Source: SLID01 sp041667545 (GTDB taxonomy: Bacteria; Omnitrophota; Gorgyraeia; Tantalellales; Tantalellaceae). From it: DNA of 64,000 nucleotides. The stretch covers positions 37,051-101,050 of the forward strand of contig JBAYES010000001.1 of NCBI GenBank assembly GCA_041667545.1, in the 5' to 3' direction. Below the pieces are notes generated by a model. That model had not been told where the DNA came from. It did not search any database and saw only the letters and a list, made by a program, of their open reading frames with translations. This document shows positions 14,867 to 23,420 of the stretch, in pieces. How positions within the stretch are numbered: the first letter of the stretch is position 1; the number at the start of each line of letters is the position of its first letter. The position numbers and the translations under genes are program-made.

Positions 14867-17168
14867 AGGAACTTTTTATTTTATAGCGTTATTTCTTACG
14901 GGGGTATGCTTAATATTCCACGAGATTTTATTTCTCAGAACCGCTTTTCTTAAAGCCGACTACCTTCAACAGCTTTTCCCATGGTCCGCGCTTTATTCCG
15001 ACAGCATAAAAACTTTTAATCTGCCGATGTGGATAAGAGGCGTGCAATGCGGGTTTCCGCTATTTGCCGAGGGTCAGACAGGGGTTTTGTATCCTTTTAA
15101 CCTTATTTTCTTTCTTATTCTTCCCCTGAAAGCGGCTTACAATTATTCTTTCCTGTTCCACTTTGCGATCTGCGGAATTTTCACTTTTTTCTTTGCCAGA
15201 AGAAAAGGTGCCGATGTCTGGGGCGGAGGGCTGGCCGCTTTGCTTATATGTTTCGGCAGCGCCTATGCCGGATGCTTTATACATCTTGCGTCGTTAAGGG
15301 CTCTTGCATGGTTCCCTCTGGTCCTCCTGTTATTTGACGAATATCTGAAAAAAAATAATCCGGGATCTTTCTTGTTGATATCTATTGTCGCGGGGATGCA
15401 GCTTCTTGCGGGTTCAATGCAGATGTCCGCTTACGCATTTTTTTTCTATTTTTTATATTTCATCCATGGGACCAGGCAGGGGAAAAAGCCGTTGTTACGG
15501 TCCGTAGGGGTCTTTTTCATAGTTACAGCCCTTTCCTTGACTATAGCGCTTCCGCAGTTGTTAGCTACATATAAAATGTCCGGGCTCTCTAACCGGATAT
15601 CCTTAATGACTCCGGATTTTGCTTTATGGAATTCGCTCTCACCCGCGGCGCTTGTTGGATGTGTCATGCCCTATGTGGGAGAGCTCTTCGCCAGGGGAAA
15701 CATAATATACATCAGCGTACTGGGACTTTTTTTTTCATGCGTGGCTATATGGCTTTCCAGGTCAGAAAGGCCGTTGAGGCCGCTTGTTGTAATGCTGATC
15801 TTCTCAATATTACTCGCATTGGGAAAATATAATCCTGTTTATACGGCATTGATCAAGGCCGCTAATTTTTATTCGTTCCGCGCTCCGTCAAGATTCATAT
15901 TCTTCGGTATATTCTCTCTTGCTGTTCTCGCGGGCGCGGGGTTCACTTATTTAATGGAGAACAGGGAAAAGGTGCCCGGCCGCGTATATAACGGTTTTTT
16001 ATGGATACTATCCGGTATACTGGGGGTATTTTTTACGGCAAAGGCTGTTCTAAGGATCTACGGAAGCAGAATATTGCAGCTGGCTTCTACCTATGTTAAG
16101 GACAACATATATGGAAAACCCTTTCACAGGTATGATCTCGAGACGTATATGGAAAGGACGGAAGGTTTTTATAGACAGCTTAAAAGCATATTTTCTTTTG
16201 AAAACCCTTATGTTATTATGACTTTGCTTGTCGTCTTGTGTTCTTTTTTATTCATCTACGCCCTCAAAAGGTCATATAGGGGAAAGCTGTTTTTCAAGTA
16301 CGCATCCCTTGTTTTTATATGTGCCGAGCTGGTCATTTTCAGCCGGTTTTCGAAAGGTCTGAAAGCCGAGATCGCCTCTTTTGAGTACATCGTTCCCAAA
16401 GAGCGGAGCGTGTTCAATGTCCTGAAAAACGACAATGAATTATACAGGATATGCCCCTTCGGGAGGTTCGAGACCCTGCCCGTATGGTTGAAGCCGAGCA
16501 TGAACACGTATTACGGAATAGACAGTATCGCCATATACTCTCCGCTTGTAAATGCCGATTATTTTGATGTGATGAAGGGGACGGGCGTGGTGGATGATTC
16601 CATAGGTATTTTTCCGCCTGAAAAAGAAGTGCTGTATCAAAAATTATCAATTTTCAAAAAACTTAATGTGAAATATATCGTTTCGACCGTTGAACTTGAG
16701 CATGATGAATTGGACTTTGTTTTATCGGATAAGGGTCTTCGTCTGTATGTTTTGAAAAATTATCTGCCCAGATGCTGGATATCATCCGATGTGAATGGGG
16801 CGAATGACGTTAAATCCGAGATACGAATGACCGAATATTCTTCAGGCAGGGCCGAAGTAAGCGCAGGGAGCAAGACCGGAGGATATTTGATCTTTTCCGA
16901 GAAATTCTATCCGGGATGGGAGGTCTACGTCAATGGGAAAAAGGAGGAAATGGTCAAAGCCTCCGGCATTTTGCAGGCAGTCAAGATTGCTCCGGGTAAA
17001 CATGATGTCACGTTCAAATATGATCCCGAACACGTCGGGATATTGATCATGATATCAACGGCAGCATTTTTTTTGGTACTTCTAATAGCGGTATTGTTTT
17101 TAACCTCAGGGAAATATAAACCAGGCCGTCTTTTTGCCGGCGGTAACTTCTACGCGGATCATGAATAA
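14856..17168 (+). CDS. YfhO-family membrane protein
   Basis: A large GT-C-like membrane protein of about 770 residues. The N-terminal half has many membrane segments and the loop LPMWIRGVQCGFPLFAEGQ, typical of YfhO-family proteins, which are implicated in teichoic-acid or glycan glycosylation in Firmicutes. The end, FSEKFYPGWEVYVNGKKEEM followed by GKHDVTFKYDPE and a final membrane helix, is the characteristic YfhO C-terminal domain. I chose the ATG at 14856, inside the end of the previous gene; in-frame ATGs at 14841 and earlier are possible and no ribosome site decides between them. The role is presumably periplasmic sugar transfer. Confidence 0.8.
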   Translation: MKSKGTFYFIALFLTGVCLIFHEILFLRTAFLKADYLQQLFPWSALYSDSIKTFNLPMWIRGVQCGFPLFAEGQTGVLYPFNLIFFLILPLKAAYNYSFLFHFAICGIFTFFFARRKGADVWGGGLAALLICFGSAYAGCFIHLASLRALAWFPLVLLLFDEYLKKNNPGSFLLISIVAGMQLLAGSMQMSAYAFFFYFLYFIHGTRQGKKPLLRSVGVFFIVTALSLTIALPQLLATYKMSGLSNRISLMTPDFALWNSLSPAALVGCVMPYVGELFARGNIIYISVLGLFFSCVAIWLSRSERPLRPLVVMLIFSILLALGKYNPVYTALIKAANFYSFRAPSRFIFFGIFSLAVLAGAGFTYLMENREKVPGRVYNGFLWILSGILGVFFTAKAVLRIYGSRILQLASTYVKDNIYGKPFHRYDLETYMERTEGFYRQLKSIFSFENPYVIMTLLVVLCSFLFIYALKRSYRGKLFFKYASLVFICAELVIFSRFSKGLKAEIASFEYIVPKERSVFNVLKNDNELYRICPFGRFETLPVWLKPSMNTYYGIDSIAIYSPLVNADYFDVMKGTGVVDDSIGIFPPEKEVLYQKLSIFKKLNVKYIVSTVELEHDELDFVLSDKGLRLYVLKNYLPRCWISSDVNGANDVKSEIRMTEYSSGRAEVSAGSKTGGYLIFSEKFYPGWEVYVNGKKEEMVKASGILQAVKIAPGKHDVTFKYDPEHVGILIMISTAAFFLVLLIAVLFLTSGKYKPGRLFAGGNFYADHE

Positions 17169-18819
17169 AAAACAAGTCTATATTCTGGCAGTCTTGCTTC
17201 TTTCGTTCTTTACCGTCCTGGCCGTAACGAGTGTCTGGCCGGGCAGGAAGTCCGCCACCGCGGATGAGTTGGCACATCACATTCCGGTCGGATATGTCCT
17301 TCTTTCAAAGGGTGATCTCAAGATGGATCCTTCCCAGCCTCCTCTTGCCAGATATCTTGCGGCGCTTCCCCTGGTGATTTTTATGGATCTTAGTATCCCT
17401 GACAATGAAGACCAGTGGCGCAGGGAAGACAGGTCCGAGTTCGGCAGGGATTTTTTTTACAAGTTCAATGACCATCCGGATAGGATGTTATTTTACTCAA
17501 GATGTTCTTTTATTGTCATCGGCCTGCTTTGCGGGATCATACTGTTTGTCATGGCAAGATCGTTTTATGGCGACAGGGCCGCTCTTTTCAGTCTTTTCCT
17601 TTACAGCTTTTCGCCTAACATCATCGCTCATACAAGGCTTTCTACGGTAGATATGACCGCGACATGTTTTATTCTGCTTTCGGTGTATACCTTTTGGAGA
17701 TTTCTACGGAAACGATCTCTGAAAAATATAGTGATCGCGGGAGGATGTTTGGGGCTTGCTCAGCTTTCTAAATATACTTCACTTTTGCTTTATCCGACAT
17801 TCATCTTTCTCACGGCACTCGAGATCCCATCCGTTCCGGAAGGTGAGCGAGCGCGGCTATTCAAAAAACTGTTTGTCATCTTTGCGTGTTCCATAATTTT
17901 ATTGTGGGCAGGTTATGGCTTTGATTCTGATCCGATATTGAATGGAGCGATGAGAGTCCAGGAAAAACTCGGGATTGCGCATAGCTTTGCTCAGAAATTA
18001 ATACCGTTCTGGAACGAAAATATGTCTCGAGTTTTGGACCATGTCTTGCTTAATGTGCCGGTTCCCCTCGGTACGCATATGCAGGGTACACTGGGGGTTA
18101 TGAGACACGGATATGAAGGCCATAGCGTTTATTTTCTCGGGCAGTGGTCGGGTAAAGGCAATCCACTGTATTTCGTTTTGTCCTTTATGGTAAAAACGCC
18201 CATTCCGTCCATCCTTTTTATCGTTGCAGGGTTTTTCCTGGTCTTTAAAAAGGGCATGCGCAGAAAAGAGAGATTTCTTCTGACGTTGATAGCGGTTATT
18301 TTCCTCACGGCATCTTTAAGTAAACTGCAGTTGGGACATAGGTACGTTTTGCCCATGTATCCATTCTGTTTTATACTGGCCGGCAGGAGCGCGGAGTTAT
18401 GGAAGAAGCCTTACAAGATACCTATCAGCCTGCTTATGGTGTGGTATCTCGTCACCGCATTCTGGATATGGCCCGATTATATCAGCTATTTCAATGAAAC
18501 GATAGGCGGTCCGGCTAACGGATACAAATATCTGAGAGATTCGAATATCGATTGGGGGCAGGACCTCCCCGCGCTGGCGGAATACATGCGCGAGAACGAC
18601 ATGCAGGAAGTGAGGTTGATGTATTTCGGATCGGCTGAACCTTCCGAGCACGGCATCAGATACAAGCCATTGGAGGAGTCGGAAACCATATTTCCGGGAT
18701 CGAACGTGTACGCCATAAGCGTTCATAAACTTGAAAGGGTAAAATGGGCCCGGTACCATGAGCCGGACGCGAAATTGGGGTATTCGATATTTGTCTATGA
18801 TTTCAGAGAGGACGAATAG
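17161..18819 (+). CDS. Phospholipid-carrier-dependent glycosyltransferase (GT39-like)
   Basis: A 552-residue GT-C membrane protein. The first membrane helix is followed by ATADELAHHIPVGY with an acidic pair, then KMDPSQPPLARYLAALP. The C-terminal soluble part has LRDSNIDWGQDLPALAEYM, a sequence I know from GT39-like proteins of uncultured bacteria. It overlaps the upstream YfhO gene by 8 bases; a TTG at 17134 is less likely than the ATG at 17161. It would act in the periplasm with a polyprenyl-phosphate sugar. Alongside 13157 it gives two PMT-like enzymes in one block, perhaps for successive sugars. Confidence 0.8.
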   Translation: MNKKQVYILAVLLLSFFTVLAVTSVWPGRKSATADELAHHIPVGYVLLSKGDLKMDPSQPPLARYLAALPLVIFMDLSIPDNEDQWRREDRSEFGRDFFYKFNDHPDRMLFYSRCSFIVIGLLCGIILFVMARSFYGDRAALFSLFLYSFSPNIIAHTRLSTVDMTATCFILLSVYTFWRFLRKRSLKNIVIAGGCLGLAQLSKYTSLLLYPTFIFLTALEIPSVPEGERARLFKKLFVIFACSIILLWAGYGFDSDPILNGAMRVQEKLGIAHSFAQKLIPFWNENMSRVLDHVLLNVPVPLGTHMQGTLGVMRHGYEGHSVYFLGQWSGKGNPLYFVLSFMVKTPIPSILFIVAGFFLVFKKGMRRKERFLLTLIAVIFLTASLSKLQLGHRYVLPMYPFCFILAGRSAELWKKPYKIPISLLMVWYLVTAFWIWPDYISYFNETIGGPANGYKYLRDSNIDWGQDLPALAEYMRENDMQEVRLMYFGSAEPSEHGIRYKPLEESETIFPGSNVYAISVHKLERVKWARYHEPDAKLGYSIFVYDFREDE

Positions 18820-18820
18820 A

Positions 18821-19570
18821 ATGAAAAGTGAAAAAGCCAGCCTGATAAGGCATTATAAGAATCTCTGGTTTTTCAATTTTAACCGGTTGAAGGACAATAA
18901 CTACAAGGACATGAGGGAATACCTTGCCGGGGTCTTTTTATCGGATATAGAAGAATTTATCCCTCTTACGGGGAAAAAAGTTCTGGATGTCGGCGGAGCC
19001 AGAGGAGAGCTGTGTAAGGTCATTAACGAGAAAAGGGGTTGTGAGGCCGTCAATCTTGATCCCACTCCTTACGAATACGGGGAATATTCGAGTGATTTTA
19101 TATGGAAAGACACCGTCGCGGGGGTTGCTGAGGATATGCCGTTCAAGGATAATGAATTCGACCTTGTAATTTGCAGGGGCGTGTTTGAACATATATTTCC
19201 TGAAAAACAGCAGATTTCGTTAGATGAAATGTTCAGGGTAACCAGGCCGGGCGGGTATTGTTACATAACTATACCCCCCTGGTATAATCCCTGTGCCGGA
19301 CATGGATTGAAACCGTTTCATTACCTGCCGTTCAAGTTATCGAAATTCATGGCGCAAAAGGCCTACGGAAAAAAAATAAAGGAAAATTCCTGGAGAGAAA
19401 GAAGGCTTTTCAGGATAACATTCAGAAGTATGCTGAAAATGATATCTTCAAGCGGATTTAAACTGGTGGAGACTGAAGATGTCCATTTCAGAATGCATGT
19501 ACTTACCAAAATCCCCATTCTGCGAGATATTGCCGTTCCGGCTGTAGCCTTCATCCTTTCGAAAAGCTGA
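18821..19570 (+). CDS. Class I SAM-dependent methyltransferase
   Basis: A 249-residue protein with a Rossmann-type SAM site: VLDVGGARGELCKVI (motif I), the acidic end of strand 2 in AVNLDPTPY, AEDMPFKDNEFDLVICRGVFEHI (motifs II and III) and RPGGYCYITIPPW. It belongs to the broad Methyltransf_11 group and probably methylates a glycan sugar, a lipid or a small intermediate. I use the ATG at 18821, with GAGAGGA upstream, rather than an earlier start inside the preceding gene. It is the last gene of the GT-C block; an AT-rich gap and a new promoter follow. The substrate is unknown. Confidence 0.85.
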   Translation: MKSEKASLIRHYKNLWFFNFNRLKDNNYKDMREYLAGVFLSDIEEFIPLTGKKVLDVGGARGELCKVINEKRGCEAVNLDPTPYEYGEYSSDFIWKDTVAGVAEDMPFKDNEFDLVICRGVFEHIFPEKQQISLDEMFRVTRPGGYCYITIPPWYNPCAGHGLKPFHYLPFKLSKFMAQKAYGKKIKENSWRERRLFRITFRSMLKMISSSGFKLVETEDVHFRMHVLTKIPILRDIAVPAVAFILSKS

Positions 19571-19669
19571 TTAGTTTTAGCGCTGGTTTTAAAAAGGGTG
19601 GTTTTTACTTTGAGCACTCATGGTACATAATGACAATTCATGACCAATGATGACTATTAAAAGTTTGTA

Positions 19670-19697
19670 TTGACAATAGAGATTTTTGTCATATAAT
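19670..19697 (+). promoter_or_regulatory. Consensus sigma-70 promoter of the nonulosonic-acid operon
   Basis: TTGACA (19670-19675) and TATAAT (19692-19697) with a 16-base spacer, again both perfect. Just upstream, between about 19617 and 19655, two similar stretches beginning TCATG and ending ATGAC follow each other and may be a protein-binding site. The promoter precedes the HTH gene and probably drives the whole operon to about 32 kb. Confidence 0.7.
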
Positions 19698-19746
19698 AGC
19701 CGAGATATTCAGTTATGCTTGCACTTGCCAAACAATCGGAGGATGT

Positions 19747-20007
19747 ATGGAGATTAAGGCCAACGAAGTATATACCGCACAGGAAGCGCAAAAACTGCTA
19801 AAGGTAAGCCCGAGCACCACAATGCGTCTTATCAAGGGGGGGGTAATACGCGCCGCCAAGGTCGGAAAGCAGTATAGGATAATGGGAAAAGAACTTTTGC
19901 GTATCGTTTCGCCCCAGATCGAGGATAAAGTGGGCAAGATATACAACAAAGGCCGTCAGTGGGTCCATGAGGGCATTGATGACGATGAAACGTTAAAAAA
20001 GAGGTAA
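19747..20007 (+). CDS. Excisionase-type helix-turn-helix protein
   Basis: An 86-residue protein with a MerR/excisionase-like HTH: YTAQEAQKLLKVSPSTTMRL (about residues 9-28), then IKGGVIRAAKVGKQYRI as the wing. The C-terminal 30 residues are charged. GGAGG lies just before the ATG. In related surface-glycan clusters I know a small protein of this kind directly precedes a legionaminate-type operon, so it is more likely a local regulator than a phage excisionase; no integrase is nearby. It starts 50 bases after a consensus promoter and may regulate it. Confidence 0.82.
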   Translation: MEIKANEVYTAQEAQKLLKVSPSTTMRLIKGGVIRAAKVGKQYRIMGKELLRIVSPQIEDKVGKIYNKGRQWVHEGIDDDETLKKR

Positions 20008-20011
20008 AACT

Positions 20012-20086
20012 ATGGATCTGGCTGATCAGAAAGTTCTCGTAACCGGCGCCGATGGATTATCGCAAAAAATTGGATTGCGTAATTAA
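20012..20086 (+). pseudogene. 5' remnant of a LegB-like nucleotide-sugar dehydratase
   Basis: From an ATG preceded by GAGG the frame reads MDLADQKVLVTGADG, the standard NAD-binding start of SDR-type dehydratases such as LegB, then diverges into a short tail and stops at 20084. Only about 15 codons match, so nearly the whole gene is gone. It keeps the position directly behind the excisionase-like HTH gene that legB commonly holds. An overlapping frame (20052-20126, ending KTYKMLYNKIFEG) may be the tail of another lost gene. Confidence 0.65.
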
Positions 20087-20127
20087 GACCTACAAAATGC
20101 TGTACAATAAGATATTTGAAGGGTAAC

Positions 20128-20244
20128 GTCGGGTTTCACGGGAGGCGAACCTTAGCGTATCTGATGCCGAGAAAACGTTCAGTGGACATTGATGATATTC
20201 TTGATCACAGGTTCGCTGAAATGATAATGAAAGACGAAATCTAA
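20128..20244 (+). pseudogene. 3' remnant of an acylneuraminate cytidylyltransferase
   Basis: This frame has no start or ribosome site and reads LAYLMPRKRSVDIDDILDHR, then FAEMIMKDEI and a stop. That pattern (basic MPxxRSVDID, then a D-x3-FAE tail) is the conserved end of CMP-N-acylneuraminate or CMP-legionaminate synthetases. With the legB start 116 bases upstream it marks the two ends of a lost legionaminate-type cluster. Identification rests on about 30 residues. Confidence 0.6.
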
Positions 20245-20275
20245 CCGCATGTAACCAAACAATGGGAGAGAAACA

Positions 20276-21256
20276 ATGAAAGATATTTTTAAGAATAAGG
20301 TCGTTCTTGTTACCGGAGGGACAGGATCGTTTGGGAGGAAGATCACAGAGATAGTATTAAGGAATTGTAATCCGAGAAAACTTATTATTTTTAGCCGTGA
20401 TGAAATGAAACAATACGAAATGCACAAGGAGTTCGACAGCGATATTTTAAGATATTTCGTGGGAGATGTAAGGGATGTGGACAGATTAAAACGAGCCATG
20501 AAAGGGGTGGACATAATTGTTCACGCAGCGGCTTTAAAAATTGTGCCTACTGCTGAGTATAATCCATTTGAGGCGGTAAAGACCAACGTGATAGGCGCAG
20601 AGAACATAATTAATGTTGCCATTGACAATGGAGTTGAAAAGGTGGTCGCATTGAGTACTGATAAGGCCACAAACCCCATAAATTTGTACGGAGCCACGAA
20701 GTTATGCTCGGAAAAAATGTTCATTGCCGCGAATAATTATTCTACGGAAAAGGGAACTCATTTCAGCGTTGTAAGGTACGGTAATGTTTTTGGTTCAAGG
20801 GGAAGCGTCGCTCCTTTTTTCAAGAGATGCCGGGCCAAAGGAGTGGTTCCCATAACTGACGAAAGAATGACACGGTTCGGGATAACTTTAACGGATGGGG
20901 TTAAATTTGTCATGCAGAGTATTGCGGATATGCAGGGGGGGGAGATCTTTATTCCCAAAATACCAAGCATGAAAGTTACGGATCTTGCCGAAGCTATCTG
21001 TCCTGGATGTAAAAAAGAAATAATAGGAATAAGAGCTGGAGAAAAATTGCATGAAGCTCTGGTTCCGGCAGATGATGGAATTCATACTTACGAATACGAG
21101 GACAGGTATATAACATATCCTTACGTTGTGACCTATGGAGAAAGGAAGGATGGTGGTCGCCCTCTGGGCCCGGAGTTTGAAGGCTATCGAAGTGACAATA
21201 ATTCTTTATGGCTTAGTGTTGAGGATTTAAGAAAGATGTCGGAGGAATATGCTTGA
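20276..21256 (+). CDS. pseB: UDP-N-acetylglucosamine 4,6-dehydratase (inverting), PseB
   Basis: First step of pseudaminic acid synthesis: it converts UDP-GlcNAc to UDP-2-acetamido-2,6-dideoxy-L-arabino-hex-4-ulose. The 326-residue protein has TGGTGSFG (13-20), RDEMKQYEM (41-49), and the catalytic group D129, K130 and Y138 with K142 in STDKATNPINLYGATK. The RYGNVFGSRGSVAPFF segment is typical of PseB. GGGAG precedes the ATG. It overlaps pseC by 8 bases. The inverting type is inferred from overall resemblance to PseB; longer membrane-bound retaining enzymes (PglF type) do not fit. Confidence 0.93.
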   Translation: MKDIFKNKVVLVTGGTGSFGRKITEIVLRNCNPRKLIIFSRDEMKQYEMHKEFDSDILRYFVGDVRDVDRLKRAMKGVDIIVHAAALKIVPTAEYNPFEAVKTNVIGAENIINVAIDNGVEKVVALSTDKATNPINLYGATKLCSEKMFIAANNYSTEKGTHFSVVRYGNVFGSRGSVAPFFKRCRAKGVVPITDERMTRFGITLTDGVKFVMQSIADMQGGEIFIPKIPSMKVTDLAEAICPGCKKEIIGIRAGEKLHEALVPADDGIHTYEYEDRYITYPYVVTYGERKDGGRPLGPEFEGYRSDNNSLWLSVEDLRKMSEEYA

Positions 21257-22496
21257 CGTGAATATCCCCTACGGAAAACAGAATATCAGCGGCAAGGATA
21301 CAAAGTCAGTAGACGCTGTCCTTCGCTCAGATTGGATAACTCAAGGATCCAAGGTGGGCGAATTCGAGGCCTGCCTTGCCAGATATTGCAACTCTAAATT
21401 CGCGGTTGCTGTTTCCAGCGGTACCGCAGCTTTGCATTTGGCCTGCCTGGCCGCCGGCATAGGTAAAGGTGACGAAGCCATAACGAGCCCGATAACTTTT
21501 CTTGCCACTCCTAATTCCGTGCTCTATACCGGCGCGAAACCAGTATTTTCTGACATAGATTACGAAACAGTCAATATAAGCCCAGTTGAAATATCTAAAA
21601 ATCTGACCCGGAGAACGAGAGTCATTCTCCCGGTACATTTTGCAGGATTACCCTGTAAAATGCCTGAGATATCAAAGATCGCCAGGAAAAACAAGTTGAT
21701 TGTCATAGAAGACGGATGTCACGCGTTAGGGGCCGAGTATAAGCATGGGAAGGAGTTGGTAAAGGTCGGGAGCTGCAGACATTCGCATATGACTGTTTTT
21801 AGTTTTCATCCAGTGAAACACATAACAACGGGTGAGGGCGGAGCCATAACCACCAACAGCAAGGAGCTGTACAAAAAATTGTGTATGTTAAGAACACACG
21901 GGGTTTACAGGGACCAGAAGATGGCGAGAGCGCGGGGGGGCTGGTATTATGAGATGAGGTCTCTCGGGTTTAACTACAGAATAACCGATTTTCAGTGTTC
22001 TTTGGGTATTTCTCAGATGGGAAGGATCGACAGATTTCTCTCGGAAAGAAGGAAAATGGCGGATGTTTATGACAAGGAGTTTTCAGGTATGGGTGAAGTG
22101 ATAAGAATTCCAAATCAACGGGTTGACAGTGAAAGGCATGCCTATCATCTTTACCTTTTAAGGTTGAATCCGGAATATATATTTTTCAGCGGTTCACCGC
22201 GCTGTTCAGCTTTTTCAGTAGCTGACAATGGCCGTAAGGTCGGATTGGAAAGGAATAGAGTTATTGACGAACTTATAGAAAAAGGGATTCGCGCTCAAGT
22301 ACACTACATTCCTGTATACAAGCAGCCTTACTATCGTGAAAACGGTTACGGGAGGGTTAACTGCATATCCTCGGAAAAATATTTCAATGAAACGATCTCA
22401 CTACCCATATACCCTGGACTCAGCACCGATCAACAGGGGTATGTCATAAAGAACGTGAAGAAAGCATTATGTGCGGCGGCAAAAAAAAGCAGGTAA
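21249..22496 (+). CDS. pseC: UDP-4-amino-sugar aminotransferase PseC
   Basis: A PLP enzyme that aminates C4 of the PseB product to give UDP-4-amino-4,6-dideoxy-N-acetyl-L-altrosamine. The 415-residue protein starts IPYGKQNISGKDTKSV and has SSGTAALHLA (57-66), D155 in VIEDGCHALG and the PLP-lysine K190 in FSFHPVKHITTGEGG, all as in PseC. It is slightly longer than usual because of an insertion near residues 300-330. It overlaps pseB by 8 bases, a strong sign of translational coupling. Confidence 0.93.
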   Translation: MLDVNIPYGKQNISGKDTKSVDAVLRSDWITQGSKVGEFEACLARYCNSKFAVAVSSGTAALHLACLAAGIGKGDEAITSPITFLATPNSVLYTGAKPVFSDIDYETVNISPVEISKNLTRRTRVILPVHFAGLPCKMPEISKIARKNKLIVIEDGCHALGAEYKHGKELVKVGSCRHSHMTVFSFHPVKHITTGEGGAITTNSKELYKKLCMLRTHGVYRDQKMARARGGWYYEMRSLGFNYRITDFQCSLGISQMGRIDRFLSERRKMADVYDKEFSGMGEVIRIPNQRVDSERHAYHLYLLRLNPEYIFFSGSPRCSAFSVADNGRKVGLERNRVIDELIEKGIRAQVHYIPVYKQPYYRENGYGRVNCISSEKYFNETISLPIYPGLSTDQQGYVIKNVKKALCAAAKKSR

Positions 22497-22497
22497 T

Positions 22498-23418
22498 TTG
22501 AATATATCCAGGTTCACTTTGGGTACGGCTCAGTTGGGATTGGATTACGGTATAGCCAATATTAACGGCAAGCCGGATATTGTTAAGGCTCTTGAGATTC
22601 TCAATGCTGCCGTTGGATGTGGTGTCACAAGCTTTGATACTTCCTATTCGTATGGCGAAAGCGAGGAGATTCTGGGTTCTTTTATCGCGAAAAGGGCGGG
22701 AAAGGGCGAGGGCCTGTCTATAATATCGAAACTTCCTAAGATACTTCTCGGTGTGAGCCCTGCTCCGCAGATTGTATATAAGGAAGTGAAAAAATATGTG
22801 ACGGAGTCCATAAAAAGACTGAATGTAGACACGATATCGGTGTATTTGATGCATGATGCTTCGGACATATGCTCTTACGAAGGGAATGTTCTTAAGAGCT
22901 TGACAAAAATAAGGGAAGAAGGGCTCATAGGAACGGTAGGAGCCTCTTTTTATTATCCGGACGATGCGGAGAGGGTTCTCGATGTGGACGATATAGGCGC
23001 AGTACAGGTCCCTGTTAATCTGATGGACCATAGATTCATCAGGAACGGACTTATGTCAAGATTATCCCGAAAGGGCAAGATCGTTTTTGCCAGAAGTGTA
23101 TTCTTGCAGGGCTTGTTCTTCATGGACCATGAAGAACTATCTGAAAAAATGTGTCATGTGAAACCATATTTGCGCAAGGCCGTCAGCCTGGCAGGGGAAC
23201 ATAATCTTGGAATGGACGAACTGGCGATGGGGTTTGTGAATAGCATTCCGGGTATCTCATCTTTCGTAATAGGGGCAGATAATGCGACCCAGGTTCTGCG
23301 TAATAGTGAGCTGATCGATAATCCCCCGATGGACAGCCAGTTGTATGGCAAGATATCGGGGCATTTTGCATATGTTCCGGAAAAGGTGACAATACCTATT
23401 TTTTGGGGGAAGGAGTGA
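22498..23418 (+). CDS. Aldo/keto reductase
   Basis: A 306-residue NADPH-dependent aldo/keto reductase: LGTAQLGLDYGIANINGKP at the start, SFDTSYSYGESEEILG with the catalytic aspartate and tyrosine, and SIKRLNVDTISVYLMHD with the histidine region. Reductases of this type occur in some nonulosonic-acid clusters, but their step is not settled. It could reduce a keto intermediate or remodel the side chain of the sugar acid. No ATG lies near: I use the TTG at 22498, two bases after the pseC stop; an in-frame GTG at 22471 overlaps pseC. It sits where pseH or pseG would often be. Confidence 0.82.
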   Translation: MNISRFTLGTAQLGLDYGIANINGKPDIVKALEILNAAVGCGVTSFDTSYSYGESEEILGSFIAKRAGKGEGLSIISKLPKILLGVSPAPQIVYKEVKKYVTESIKRLNVDTISVYLMHDASDICSYEGNVLKSLTKIREEGLIGTVGASFYYPDDAERVLDVDDIGAVQVPVNLMDHRFIRNGLMSRLSRKGKIVFARSVFLQGLFFMDHEELSEKMCHVKPYLRKAVSLAGEHNLGMDELAMGFVNSIPGISSFVIGADNATQVLRNSELIDNPPMDSQLYGKISGHFAYVPEKVTIPIFWGKE

Positions 23419-23420
23419 AT

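Noticed and set aside
19747..20007. Phage or integrative-element excisionase
   Set aside because: No integrase, attachment-site repeat or phage gene is near, and a similar small HTH gene often heads nonulosonic-acid operons.
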